Shown here piece after piece: positions 10,917-24,300 of a stretch of 64,000 nucleotides of DNA. The notes beneath the pieces were generated by a model. The model searched no databases and was not told where the DNA came from. It saw only the letters and a list, made by a program, of their open reading frames with translations. A program made the position numbers and the translations under genes. Every line of letters begins with the position of its first letter. The stretch's first letter is position 1. The DNA is from Monocercomonoides exilis (taxonomy: Eukaryota > Preaxostyla > Oxymonadida > Polymastigidae). The DNA is taken from the NCBI GenBank assembly GCA_001643675.2, contig LSRY02000007.1:563001-627000 (forward strand). Reading direction: 5' to 3'.

Positions 10917-11760
10917 ATTTTCGTTTTTTTATTTCAAAAAAAAAAAATTAACTAAATTAAATAATTTTAATTTATTTTATTTTTGCTATTTTCGTTTCAC
11001 TTTTCGCAGGGTTAGTTTTATTTATATTATTTTACCAAGAGCTTTCATATCTTTTTTCATTAGATGAAATTTGAATAAGAAATTTCAATTCGAATAACTT
11101 CATTTTATTCGAATAAAGCATAACTTTATTTGAATTATAGATATTTTACCATAACTATGAATTGTTTCGTAAAAAATTATAAATACTGAATACAAACAAG
11201 TTATTACGAATAGTTCAACTTGTTAGACGAAACATCTATGTTGTTCCTGTAATTACTCATTCTTTCGATAAATATAATTTTTTTACTGATAAACCATGAA
11301 AAACCCGTAACAAGTCTGTCTTTCTCGTAAAAGCTTTATCAAACTCGGAAAAAGGATAAAAAATTTAATCCTGGGTCGCAAGCTATTGTGAAAAAAGTTA
11401 AAAAAAGTGTTTTTGAAAACAATTCGAAACATGATCGTAAATTATAATTATTATTTTTCTATTGATTCAAATAGAAAGATTTTTTCAGCAAAGAAGAATG
11501 CAAACAAAAACAGCATCCGGGATAAATAGCAGAAATTTTTTTATTGATAAAGGAAGTGGATACAACATTGAAAATTAAGTTATTATTGGTAAAATAGTGT
11601 GACGAAGAAAGAAACACTGCGAAGCAGTGAAAATGGATATTGACAGCATCAGTGATTGAACAATCTTCTGCATTTGCGAAAAAGATGGCAGGTGTGTTCT
11701 TTTGAGGAGTTTTTATAATCAACGCAAAACTAATTATTTTTATGTATTTTTTAAATCATT
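10917..11760. other. AT-rich spacer with a possible beta-helix fragment
   Basis: No firm gene. A minus-strand frame at 11459–11722 (87 codons) contains the string AIFFANAEDCSIT, which resembles strands of the beta-helix receptor family seen elsewhere in the window. It may be a small decayed fragment. The left arm of a long inverted repeat starts at 11061 (separate entry). Confidence 0.3.
11061..11118 (+). repeat. Left arm of imperfect long inverted repeat
   Basis: Starts TAGATGAAATTTGAAT and matches the reverse complement of 17023–17080 along most of its 58 nt by eye, with about a dozen mismatches or small gaps. The enclosed 6.0 kb holds the Ser-rich decayed region and the truncated receptor pseudogene. 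Confidence 0.5.
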
Positions 11761-12914
11761 TTTCCATTCCAGCAAACAGCATTTTTTATGTTGAGCGTCA
11801 TTCTCAGAGACAATCCATTTCAAACAGCATTTTTGTGGGCAGTGAGTTTTCTTCTCCTTCTCCTTCGATCTCTTCATTGACAATATTCTTGTTTGGTTGA
11901 TGTGAAGAACGCGTTTTTCGTTTTTGAGAATTTACTGTTTGGACAGTCATCATACTCTCATGTTACAACATATAATAAATCTGCCTTCTCTTGCTGCTAT
12001 TGGCTGTAATGAAATTGGAACCTGTCCATTATATCTGCATTTTCTTCAGATGATTCTTGCTCGCCTTTGTCGCCCAGTTCGTCCAAAGAGCACCATCAGA
12101 TTCAATTCACATTATTTCTCTCTCAGATGCCCCTTCTTCTTTTTCTTCTTTCGTTTTCTTTTTCATATCTGCTACTTCGAGAATTTTGTTTGCGAAAGCA
12201 GTCATTGTGTTGAAATCTGATCATTCAGCATTAACTTCATAATCACCTTCTTCTTCTTCTTCTTCTTCTTCTTCTTCTTCAGTCTTTGATGAATTGCCTG
12301 AACTCTCAGCCAATCAACAAGAACAACAGCTGCAACAACAACTGGGACAGCTGAATGTGTATTCACTTCCTGTTCCGTCTGTTGCAAGAACATCTTCTCT
12401 GAAGGAAAAAAGAAATTCTTCATTGAATTCATAAGAATCATCTTCTAAGTCAGATGATTATGATAATGATAATAATGGTGTTAATGATAATGATTATGCT
12501 TCTTCTTCTTCTTCTTCTTCTTCTTCTTCTTCTTCTTCTTCTTCTTCTTCTTCTTCTTCTTCTTCTTCTTCTTTTGTTCAGTCATCTTCTTCGCCGGTCA
12601 TTCAGATTGCACAAGTTTCGCCTTCTTCTCTTTCGTCAAATCATCTTTCACTTCCACCTTCACCTTCACAACCACTTCCTTCTTCAACATCATTCTCTTT
12701 TTCTTCTTCTTCTTTGAACAGTTCAACTCTTCCAATTGATTCACTTGCCTCTTTGCCTTCCACTCCTGTTGCTTCATCTGAATCATCTGCTCACAATTCA
12801 CTCAGCAGCCCTTCTGCAAAAGATTCTTCTCCTTCTCTTCCTATCAATAATCTGTCGCCTTTTTCTTCTTCTTCTTCTTCTTCTTCTTCTTCTTCTTCTT
12901 CTTCTTCTTCTTCT

Positions 12915-12953
<39 letters not shown>

Positions 12954-13270
12954 TCTTCTTCCTCTTCTTCTTCAACCTCTTCACCTTCTTATTCACTTCT
13001 TCCCCTTCTCCTCCTCCTCCTCCTCTTCCTCCTCTTCCTCTTCCTCTTCCTCTTCCTCCTCCTCCTCCTCCTCCTCCTCCTCCTCCTCATCATCATCATC
13101 ATCATCCTTCCTTTTTCTTCTTCTTCTTCTTCTTCTTCGTTGTCTTCTTCCGCTTCCTCTTAACTGTATATTTTCCACTTGCGTTGGATCAGTCCATGGA
13201 CATTCTGATGCATTTATTCCATTCAATTCTTCAGCACATATAAACTGAACAAAATATAAATCATTCTCAT
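11761..13270 (+). pseudogene. Decayed Ser-rich, low-complexity coding region
   Basis: One plus-strand frame (codon starts at positions divisible by 3) reads as a plausible disordered protein from about 12057 to 13163. It is broken by TAA codons at 12240–12242 and 12432–12434. Segments such as SVFDELPELSANQQEQQ and SSLNSSTLPIDSLASLPS look like real coding rather than noise. Expanded TTC and TCC tracts between them encode poly-Ser and then poly-Leu. No conserved domain was seen. Triplet expansion followed by nonsense mutation of a Ser-rich protein gene is the likely history. It might instead be an unrecognised intron-containing gene. Confidence 0.4.
12248..13110 (+). repeat. Cluster of TTC/TCC/CAT triplet microsatellites
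   Basis: Successive tracts: TTC at 12248–12280, 12499–12573 and about 12861–12972; TCC at about 13005–13086; then CAT to about 13105. All keep the same triplet phase within the Ser-rich frame. Confidence 0.9.
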
Positions 13271-13282
13271 TCATTCGCCTCA

Positions 13283-13921
13283 ATATGTCAACGTTGAATG
13301 ATTGATGTTTTCATTCATATTATTAGATATAAAATGACATCAAGATGGATTCATTTCATTTTATTTCTTCTTCTTCAACGCTTTCTTCGATGATCAACAA
13401 AAATATTAATATTTCCATTTCATTCGACTCTAGCCAAATTCAGCACCATACCTCGTCTTTCATTTCAATCCAGAACCACAGATAATTATAAATACTATCA
13501 CAGAATATTAGCTGAAATTATGAGACAACGAAATGGAAGTAACTTTTTGCGGAGAAAATCGATGAGCATGGCAAAATAAAAAAAAGGAGGGCAGTTCTGA
13601 CTCTTTATATTTAGAAACCGAAGCATTTGCAATGAAAACAGAAAATGCATTGAAGCAATTCTTTTATGAAATGAATGAGCTCAAAAATAGCGTTCGGCAG
13701 GTTACACAACGTCACACGTCTTCAAATAATCGTGGAAAATGAAACGATGAGGGAAAGCGATTTCGAGGAAATTCTTATTTGAAGAAAAATTCTATGAAAG
13801 AAGAGAATAAATGCCCGACAAGCAATGTTGATTTCATCAAATGCATATATGAGATGTTTTCTTCTATTTTGTGTTCCATCTCCCCATCTTTCTTCGACTT
13901 TGCCTTCTTTTGCACATATTT
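13283..13921. other. Spacer without recognisable gene
   Basis: AT-rich. On the minus strand the receptor-pseudogene frame stays open past its TGA at 13922 for about 48 more codons, but this stretch no longer resembles the receptor family. Nothing else is supported here. Confidence 0.4.
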
Positions 13922-16612
13922 TCACCGACAAGTCAGCTGATGAAATGATTTCTGCCTTATGATCTGCACCTTCTTCAGAAGCCCCGTCGCATTGCGTGTG
14001 CACTTGCAGGGCATCTTTGATAGCCAGCAATACATTTCTTTGATGCCAAGTATGTTTTCCACGTATTCATTGTCAGCTGAATGCCCGTTGAGAAATATAA
14101 ACAAATCAACATCCCAATCACCGAATGCTTCTATTCTGTCATGTCCAACAACCGAGTTGTCTTTCTGAGTGATGCTTCTCATGAAGGCGAACAAGGGTTC
14201 CTTCACAGAAGCGACAAATGATTCGCACACAAAATACACATCTCTTCCGACGCTGGCTTTGTTGGATGAAAACACGATATTGGTGATGGAAAAGGAGGAT
14301 TCTGACACTTGTGAGCCTTGGTTGAACTCGATCATGAGAGCACCGCCTCTTCCTCCAGAACTTGTATCCTCGCTCACACAGCAGGTGGAGAAGGTGGTGT
14401 TGTTCACTGAAAATGTGTTGGCAGGGGCAGATGAAGCGAATGAGATGCATCCTTCATTGGTGGCAGTCTGTTGGCTCAACTGTTCTGAATTGATGCTGGT
14501 CATGGTGCAGTTGGCGAGGGAGAGGGAGAGGGCAGGGGAGGTGGCAGAGGAGAGGACACAGCTGGTGGGGGTGGCAGTGGAGGTGATGTGGGTGATGTTG
14601 GAGGAGTTGAGGGTGAGGGGTGCTGTGAGGGAGGTGAGGTGGAAGATGCTTTGGCTGTTGAGGGCGAGACTGGTGATTGCTGTGTGGTTGAGGGCGAGGG
14701 AACCAGCAGTGAGGAAGAAGAGGGGGGTTTTTATTGTTATTGAGGTTGTTCCGGTGATGGTGGTTGTGTTGAGGTTGAGGGAAGGGGAGTTACCGGAGAG
14801 GTGGAAGAGGATGGGGGTGATTTGATTTGTGGAGTTGTGAGCGATGGCGAGAGCAGAGACTGTGAGGGAGCCCTGTGTTTGCTGGAAGAGGGTAGACGAG
14901 GCAGATGGATCTTGTGAAGAAGATGTTGATAATGATGAGGATGATGATGAAAATGATGATGTTGATTGTGATGACTGTGAATGTGGGTTTTGTGGTTGGG
15001 GAATGCCACTGGAGGCAATGGTGGTGGCAGTTGTGCCATTTCCAGTGATTTTTATATTAAAAGCAAGGAAGATAAGTGCCTGGATGGGAGCAAAGGTGGA
15101 TTTAAGAAGGATGAGGGAGGCATCTCGGAGGAGGGCGAAGCTGCTGAGGGAATATTCGATGGTGGCACATGGGCTTTGATGTGTTTTGCCACATGCATCA
15201 ATGTCTGATCCTCCATTTGCAACGAATTTATTTCGGGCAATGAGAGGGAGCCAACTGTTGAATGTCTCGTTATCTGCAGTTCCACAATTCCAAACTCTTT
15301 TTGATAGGGTTGTTGATCTGCAATTCTCGAATGGAGATTGTGTGATGATGTTTCCACTGAAGTACACATGATTCACCTTGCCATTAGAAGCGATGTTGTC
15401 ATCGAAGAAACAGAAAGTGATGTATTTCATTCCATTCATCCAGGAATATGTGTCTCTGAAAAACATTGCAGCACCTCCACAATTGGTATAAGAAGATGTC
15501 AATTTATTGTTTATGAACTGGCAATCGTTTATTAAAAATTGACTTGGCTTGTTGCTTGGAGGGTAATGAAATGTGAGAGAACCAGTGGAGTCTCCATCAG
15601 AATTTGTGATACACTTGCATTTGGTGAACAGGAATTGACCGTTTGAAGGAAAATCACCAATATAGAAATACCATCCAGTACCGCACCAATCTGTTATTGA
15701 ACAATTTTCCACTCTGTTTTCTGAGTATGTCCAAACAGAAATGGATTGTGGATAAGCAATTCAATTTGCTCCTCCATGAGGAGCAGAACAGTTTGTGAAA
15801 TTGGATTTTGCAATATTCTCATTCTGTAAACTGTTGCTATATAACGCTCCGCCATTTGTTCCATCTGTGGAACAATTGAAGAATGAGCAAGATGTGATTG
15901 TGAGATTTGCACTCAAGCAAGCAACATAAAGTGCTCCACCCCAATCACTTTCGCTTTTTGAATCATTCCATTCACACCATTCAAATTTATGGATGTTCAA
16001 ATCAGTTAAGGGCAATCTTCTTAATTCCTTTCTTTGAGATTCAGTTCCAACATGCACCATAGCATCATTTGGAGAAGATCGAGTTTGGTGGAGGAAAGAT
16101 GCATTGAAGGTAGAGAGAGAAGTTGCAGGGCTGTTGAGGGAAGGGAGGATGGCACCATCGATGGGGTTGTGCGTGTGGAGGAAGATGGTTGAGTGGATGG
16201 AGAGGGATGAATGAAGAGAGAAGGAGGGGATTGTATTGGTGTTGGTGTTGGTGTTGGCGAAAGAAGAGGAAGAAGTGGTTGAGGTGAAAGGATTGAGTGA
16301 GTGTGAGGGAAGGGATGGAAGAGAAAGAGGGGATTTGGGAGAGGAGATGTTTGAGAAGAGGGTGTTTGAGAGATGGAGATTGAGGTGAATTTGGAGGTAG
16401 GAATGAGATTTGCAATAAATATGGAGAGGGGAAGAAGAAAAAAGGAAAGGCTGGATAAGGGAGATGAATGAGGAGAAAGAGGAGTGGGAGATGGAAAAAG
16501 AGGCAGGGATTTGGGGATTTGCATCTAGGAGGAGATAATATTGGATAAAGAAGAGGGGGAAGGAGAGGAAGAAGAAAAAAGAAAATCAAGTTTGTCAACT
16601 TCCACGCTTCAT
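13922..16612 (-). pseudogene. Truncated beta-helix receptor gene with in-frame TGA codons
   Basis: One minus-strand frame runs from an ATG at 16612 to 13922, interrupted only by TGA codons at 16595–16597, 16586–16588 and 15761–15763, with no frameshift. It begins with a signal-peptide-like stretch (FSFFFFLSFPLFF). It continues with Ser/Asn-rich beta-strand repeats: NCS, GGALY and NNxF motifs typical of right-handed beta-helix repeats. It contains the family signature CGKTHQSPCATIEYSL (about 15160–15205) and the VGRDVYFVCESF strand near 14200. After DWDVDL, where intact members continue into the next module, the similarity stops, so the membrane and pseudokinase parts are missing. It is a truncated, probably non-functional member of the family at 18344–27630, unless the TGA codons are read through. 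Confidence 0.7.
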
Positions 16613-17022
16613 TTCGTACACTTTTGCAGTTATTTGTGTTTCATGAAATGAAACTGTTCGGAGCATTTCACTTTTCCTCTCAACATTTTTATCCTGTTGA
16701 AAATCGTATCATCTGTGTTTTTTCCTAAATAAACGTAAAATCATTAGTGAAATAAACTTTAACTCTCGGTTTTTTTCTTTTTTTTGTCTTTGAAGCTCAT
16801 TTTGTTGGAATTTTGTCATATTTCCAATTAAAAACTAAAAGATCAAAATTGTTTTAAAAATTGAATAATTTATTCTTTAAAAAAACAACACCAAATGTAC
16901 CATTTAGCAATTTTGAAAGATAAAATATAATTTTTTAAGTACATTTTCAAGATGGATTTCAGCGTTAATTTGAATAAATTATCTTCATTTAAAATATACC
17001 AACTTCATTTAAAATAAACTAA

Positions 17023-17080
17023 CTTTATTTGAATTAAATTGATTTATTTGAATTGAACAAGTCTATTCAAATTTCATCTA
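17023..17080 (-). repeat. Right arm of imperfect long inverted repeat
   Basis: Reverse complement pairs with 11061–11118; the outermost 16 nt are identical. Confidence 0.5.
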
Positions 17081-17359
17081 TTGTTTGTCAAATGTACAGT
17101 AAAGTTTTATTGTTAGTACGTATACCAATATAATTTATTTATATTGTTGCTCCATGTCAAAATTCAATCTTTTTTTTTTTTTGGCTTATTTTTTTTTACC
17201 TTTTCCCAATAAAAATATTTAATTGTTTGGAGTGAAAAATGTTCATCGCGAATTTAACTTTAAAAAAATGATGTCCGATTTCATAAATCTCTTTGACAAA
17301 AAAATAAAAAATTAAAATAAAAGAAAAAATTAAAAAAAAAAAAGAACAAAACAAAATTT

Positions 17360-17561
17360 GGCTGATCCATTTAGAAATCAAACTTTCGTTCGAGTTTTGA
17401 TCAAAATTATAATCTCAATGCAATTTGTATCAAAATTTGTTTCCGCAATAACATCATGAACAACATGTATAAAAAGTTAAAGTTCATTTTTTCAAAATCC
17501 CATTGAGATAATAATTTTGATCAAAACTCGAACGAAAGTTTGATTTCAATAAGGATCAGCC
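17360..17561. mobile_element. MITE-like foldback element with 61-bp terminal inverted repeats
   Basis: Arms 17360–17420 and 17501–17561 are inverted copies, 57 of 61 positions identical, starting GGCTGATCC and ending GGATCAGCC. They include an exact 36-nt core around CAAACTTTCGTTCGAG. The 80-nt centre has no coding. No target-site duplication is obvious (left flank CAAAATTT, right flank ATATAAAAG). The structure is that of a non-autonomous DNA transposon or foldback element. The near-perfect arms suggest it is young. Confidence 0.8.
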
Positions 17562-18343
17562 ATATAAAAGAAAAGAAAAGAAAAGAAAAAACGAAATTCA
17601 GTGAAACTAAGTTATTTTCAAACAATTCGTTCTGCTCGATTTATTGCTGGAAAATATATGAAAATTTAATATTTATCAAAAAACATCATTTAGAATTTAT
17701 ATTTCAATTTATTGTGTTTCAATCAACGTTATTGCTTCAATTGAAGCAAAAAACATAAAACTTCATTAATAAGTAAATTTGAAAATAGATAGAATAATTC
17801 ATATCATTTTCCAAAAAATGAGATTGTTCACAATTTTAATACAAGCAAGGATATCAGAACTGAGTTTAACTGAAATTGATATTTTGCATTTGTCACAGAA
17901 ATGATATCTCAAAACTTCTGCAAATCAATTCATTTTTTCACCACAATTTTCTTCAAACTTGACAATTCTTTTCTCATTATGAAAGGCACTTTATGTTCAT
18001 TTTTTAAAAAAAAACTTAACAATATTTTATCAACAAAGAAAATCATTTCGAACTCCATATTTTTTTGTTTTCAATCTCATTGAAATGCATTCAAAACGAA
18101 AATCACAACATGAGCAATAATTTAATAGAAATCGAAGAGCTCGCGTTCACATCCTCAAAAAACAATTCTTTAAACAAGAAATTGCATCAAAAAGCCAAAT
18201 AAAACCGTAGCAAGCACGCCACAAACAGAAAACACCAAATGATGCACTTTTGAAAAAAAAAACACTCATTTCATTTACAGAATAACGAAAAATCAAAACA
18301 ATCTCCCTCTCATTCTTTTCCTTTCTCAACCTTCTCTTCTTCT

Positions 18344-21300
18344 TCATTTGTTCATGCTTTCAATCAGCTTTCTTGCCTCTGCTGACACGCTCAGCTCCTC
18401 ATCCTCTGACAACTCTTTGTATCCAATCGCATCTGACATCGTAACCATCACTGTGCCGGGAGGGAAGTGCTGGATAAACTCTCTCTTCAGCACATTCAGC
18501 TCCACACGCTCGCACCCTCTCTCCGACAGGCAGCTCTTCACAACTGCCTCAAATGTGTTCCCTCCAACCCCCTTCATGTCTGGCCTCTCCCCATTCACAA
18601 TCTTCTGCCCTGCCACCACTGCCTCATACTCTCCAAATGGGATCTGGAGTGTCAGGCACTCCCACAGCATCATCCCAATCGAGAATGAAACTGACTCCTT
18701 TGTTGCTCCCATCTTCTTGTTCATCTGCAGCTCGGGTGCCTTCCACCTCAGGCACTCCTTCCTGTTGTCATCCTCATTCTCAAAGGCTGATGAGGGTGGT
18801 GGTGAACCTCGACCATTCCTGTTGGCAGATGAGAAGTCAGAGGAAGATGTGATGATGGTGGAGGCGGAGGAGATGGATGAGGAATCTGAATCATCTGAAG
18901 AGAAGTCGGAATGTTTGGCAATGCAGATGATCATGTGCTCTGAGAACAACACAATGTGAGGACTCAGATTGGCAAGGGAGGTCAGCTCGTCTTCTTCATT
19001 CTCAAATGAGTGGAGTGCCCCATTCGCCACCCAGAACAACACCTGCGCAGCTGTGTGTTCTCTCTCCTGCAGAGTGCCTATCGCCATCTCCTTCTTCTCA
19101 TTTCTCCCATGAAGCAGCATGAACAGCGAATCTCTCAGATCCACAATCAGCTTTTCAAACACTGATGAACAGGCAATTGCATCCACCAGATTCGACATGG
19201 ATGAGGTGGTTGGACACAGACTCTCCGATCGAACAAATGTTGAATCTGAATCAGTTGTTGAAGTGGATGAAATGGAAGGTGAAGGAGTTCTCTTTCTTGT
19301 CTCTTCCTCGACCTCCTTCTCATCCACTTTTTCCAATGCCCATTCAGGAATCTTGTCTGAATCTCTGCACAAGATGTATTCAGTGGAGCCACTCTCAGAT
19401 AGAAGATGCTCTGATGACTCTGAATGTTCCAAATTCGTATCATATGCTCTTTTCTTGATCCTCTCATCATTCTTCTTCTCTGCCTCCCTTTCTGCTCTCC
19501 TCCACTGCTCCTCAGGAGACATCTCCATCGTCACCATCTCAAATGCCTTTGGATCCTTTTTGATGTTGTCATTCACAATCTCTCTCAAATTTCTGTTTTC
19601 ATTCTTTGCCTTTCTCCATCGAACTGTCACAATTATGGACACAATTAACAATACAACAACAATTGCCACACAAACAATCAATATCCATGACAACTTTCCT
19701 TCCTTTCCTCCTTCAACAATCATTTCATCTCCTTTTGATTCTGAGACACTCTTGTTCTTCAGAATGAATGACTCAGTTGTGGATGGCAAATTTGCTTTTC
19801 CAAACAGAATGCACACTCTCACTTCCACAGCATTTGCCACTCCTTCAATTGTTTCCACAGGAACAAATCCATGAACCTCTTCTTCTGATATGAAACCTCT
19901 TTCATCAAACAAATGCTTCTCAACCACCTCTTCATCTCCTTCTGCTGCAACTGTTTCGAATGAGAGATTGCAAGGGAGGAGCAGTGATCCTCTGAACACA
20001 AGATTCACCTTCTCCCCTGACTTTTCAGCTGACACATCCTCCACCTTCGGAATGAAAAAGGGAGATGCCCTTTCTCCTGCAATCCCTTCCAGTGTGCATC
20101 CTTCGTCCAATATCCACAGTGAGGTGTTTTTCTCCAATCCATCACCTCCCTTCAAACTCACAACACTCAATTTTGAAGAGCCTTCACACAGGATGTTCCT
20201 TCTTGCTGATGGATAATTCTGAATCGATGGATTGTTTCCCTCAAATTTTCCTTCAGATATCTCAACACATCCACCTGATAATGAAAGCCCCCCTTTCTTC
20301 GAGTTGCTGATTGTGGTGTCTTTCATTGTCACATTGCTTGACTTCACATCCACAACTGATCCATTCCAACCACACAATGGATAATGCTCTTTGTCATTTT
20401 CTTCTTCATCTTCTCCCGAATCGTTATTCTTCTGATGGCTGACTGGCTCATCCATTGCTTTGCCATCAAACAAACACGAAACAACAGACACATCTGAACT
20501 GTCTGAAACCGACAACTGGCTTCCTTTCTCAGCTGAAAGCAGACAATAAGAAAATGAACAATTAATCAGATTCACACTTGTCTTGCTCCTCTCAATCCTC
20601 ACAACACTTTTGTTGTTATTGTTGTTCTCATTTGATGAAATATTCTCAAACATTGCTGCAGATATTCTGAGACTCCCCATTTCTTCATCATTATTTCTTC
20701 CATTTCCATTCATGTTCAGTTCTTCCTTGTTCGTTGAGATCAGACAGCCATTGCTCAATGAGATGTTGGAACAGTTCATTTTTTCAATCGAGACACTTGC
20801 ATTCGATCCAATTGCAACAACATCAGCTTTCGATGTGAGAGACTCCAGAGTCGTTTGGAACAACACAATTTCCGACTCATCTGAAAACAAAAGCAAGGGC
20901 TTTGCAAAAGACAGCCAGCTGAATGATGTCTCGCTCATCTTCAGAACTCCTCCCCAAACAGCCATCACATGTGAATCCAGCTCCAACGAGGCATCGGCTG
21001 CTGTGAATGTGCATTGAGATACTTCCAACGATCCATATGATTCAGCGAATACTGCTGAGTGTGTTGCCTCAAACGAAGAGGCAAATGATATCAGGCAGTT
21101 GCGAACTGTGCAATCCTCCTCAAACAGAACCACACTCTGGGCATCTCCAGTGTGTGGAATGGTTGTGCTCAGCTGGATTGTTGCCTGCTGCTTTGTTGAA
21201 GGCAGGATGGACAGCCCATACACAGTTGTCTCTGAGAGGAAGGTGGATGAGGTGTTGATAAAAATGGTGTTGAGCAGTCCTGGCTGGATGTGGTGAACAG

Positions 21301-24300
21301 CAGATGAGATGCTCTGGCAGGGGTTTGTTGGCAATCCACACTGGCGAGTGTCTGCCGAATCGAGACACACAAAGATCTGGGGTGCATAGAAGAAGGTGAT
21401 CAAGGGGATCAAGTCCACATCCTGCTCATCAGCATCACTCGCACAGATGGACTTGTTCGATTGGAGCGACTCCTGGGAGAAGTCGAGGGCAAAGAGTGTT
21501 TCGTTGATCTGCTGCTCGATCGACTGGCAGCTGATGAATATATCCTTCCCCACCAGTGCATCATTCATTGTGAATCGGATCTCTGAAATCTTCAGTGGGA
21601 GAAAAGATGAGCCATCCGGTGCTGGTGTTGGTGAAGGTGCTGGTGATGAGAGATCCACACAATCAAACATCATTCCTCCTCCTCTCCCAACCACAGTCGA
21701 GCACCTGCAGAGTGTGAATGAGCATTGCCTCACCTCCACCGATGACTCCTCGCTCTTCACACACATCATCAGTGCCCCTCCCCTTTCACTCGCCTCACTC
21801 ACACACCGGCTGAATGTGCACTTCTCAACAACACTCTCCACAGCATCGAACACTCCGAGACAAAGAATGGTTGCACTGTCACCAGAGCATGTGTTGTTGA
21901 CAAATGAGGATGACTGGATTTGGAGAGAGCAACAAGACTTGTCTGACGCTTCATTGTGAGCAGATGAATTCACAGGCAGATGAGATGGTGTTCTTTCGAA
22001 TGACACAAGAGAGCACGAAGATATCGAGACATTCGAGACTGTCATGTTGGAAAGGGTGATTGACTGAGAAGGAAGTGAAACAAGGAGAAATGGGTGAGTG
22101 GATGAAAATGAGGACAGTGAACAGTTATCAATCAGCAGATTTCCCTCTGAAACACTCAGCAAAGTGAATGAGACAGGCTCACTTGAACTTTGAGGGGTGA
22201 AAGAGCAGTGCTTCATTTGGAGAAGCGATGAGGAAGTTGAGGATCTGATGAATGTTCTGCGATGGGCAAATGCTGTTGGGATGTGGAAGGAGAGAACCTC
22301 AAATGAAAGATGGATTGTTGAATGGATCATCCATTCTTCATTTCCAACCGGATCATCAACCACACCAATCCCTGACTCATTGTCTTTCCCAATGAATTTC
22401 ATTGAGATTTGTTCTGATTCAACAGAAGATGAAAGGGAAAGGGATGAGGTGAGTGAGGAAATGTGAGACACTGAGATGGACAATCCATCTTCATCATCAT
22501 CATCAGAAGCACTTCCAGGGAGTGGGGTGAATTTGAGGGAGATGAGATGGGAGATGGATCTGCATGGAGCAACAGCATATCCACATCCACTGAAGTCTCC
22601 TCCTTCCTCCCCATCGACAAATCCACTCACGCTGAAGTTGCTCCACAGATACACCACAAGCGGAATCACAAACCCAACCCCTGTGCTGCCTCTCTCCCAC
22701 CCACACAGCTCATCCATCGATGACTTCTCCTTCTCACTCATCTCCCAGCAGAAATGCGCGGAATCCACAACCTCATCCAGAGAGCTCCCATTCACAAACA
22801 CATTCTTCCCTTTCCAGGCACAGCACCCCACAAACTTCATATCCAGGAGAACAAACTGAGTTGCTTCATCCTCCAATGATAGAAATATACCCCCACCAAG
22901 TCCTCTCCCACCGATCTCTCTTTCTCTTTCTCTTTCTGTTTCAATGTCTTCTTCAGGAACTCCACAACCAATCATTTCTGTGTTGTTGTCCTTCAACTCA
23001 CATTCCTTTGCCAGCTCAATCAGCATTCCTCCTCCCTTGAGGTTGTTTCCCTGGACACACGATGAATTCACTGTGCAATTATCAACTGTTATCCACCTGG
23101 CTCCTTCATCCATCCCAGTCACACTCAGCCATCCTCCATCACCACCTGAGTGCTTGATCCCAAGGATCTCAGATTTCTTGATTGTGATGTTTTTTCCATT
23201 GGTTATTGAGATTGGAGAAGAAACTGAAAACTCAACTTCTGAATACATTGAGAATTCATTAAGTGTCAGATCCCCCCTTTCCACCAAAATAACAGAAATG
23301 GCAATTCCCTCAGAATCTGGTTCTTCGACAAAGGTGATAGAACAGATTGAAAGGCTGAGTGCAGATGAAGATTGAAAGAACGCTTTTCTGCTCTGGTGGA
23401 ATGCTCTTGGAAGAACAAAGCTGAGTCCTGATATGGACAGACTGTTGCTGCACTGAAACATTCCGTCTTGTGTTGCATCTCCATTGTCACTCACACTCAT
23501 AGTTATTTCATTTTCTTTTGAAAAGGATGAAGATGATGAGAGAAGAAGAGGGAACAAAGCCACTGAGATTTGGGTGCTGATTGAAGAAGAAGAGGAGATT
23601 TCAATCTCATTGATTGTTTGTGAAACCCTCTTGTTGGCACAGAAATCAATCGATCTGCAACAGAACAAAGGAAATCCACACTTCGTGTGATCTGCTCCTT
23701 TTGTTCCATCAACCATCACTGGACTTGGCATGGGGCACAAATATACATGCAGAGGAATAATTGGATCATCCTCTCCATTTTCACATCCACTCAGCCTTGC
23801 TCTATCTGATGGGAGAATTGAATGATCAAAAAACCCGAATGAAGATGTATTGATCAACAATTCCAACTGGACTCCATTCCCACACCGGACAAACACATCT
23901 TTCCCATCTCTCGCAATGTTCGCCTTCTCACTCGAAAACTGCACTCCTTGTTCAATCATCAACAAACACTCTGCATCTCCCACTTGAACAAACACTCCTC
24001 CTCCACATCCATCCTCTTCTCCTTCTTCTCTCTTTCCTGCACAGCACCCTTCTAACTTCGATGATCCATTCACAACCATTTCATCATTGCCTCTCAGACG
24101 CACATGCATCCCTCCCCCTTTTGCTCTGTTTCCCTTTGCCCAACATCCATTCAATGTGCAGTTATCAATTATCAGTTGATTCTTTTCTGATTCATGGGCA
24201 TTTGTCTCATCCTCAACACAAACACAAATACAAGCTCCATCCCCATTCTCTTTTGTGATTCCCTCAAAAACACACTCAACACAATTCATAACAAAACCAC

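Larger units (their letters stand above)
16613..18343. other. AT-rich spacer with MITE-like element and conserved 3' flank
   Basis: No gene seen. It contains the right arm of a long inverted repeat (17023–17080), a 202-bp inverted-repeat element (17360–17561), and from about 17950 to 18343 a segment closely matching the 3' flank of the second receptor gene (58040–58411). Confidence 0.6.

Noticed and set aside
12993-13283. Minus-strand poly-Glu/Arg open frame
   Set aside because: Produced by the TTC/TCC microsatellite; no coding signal outside the repeat.
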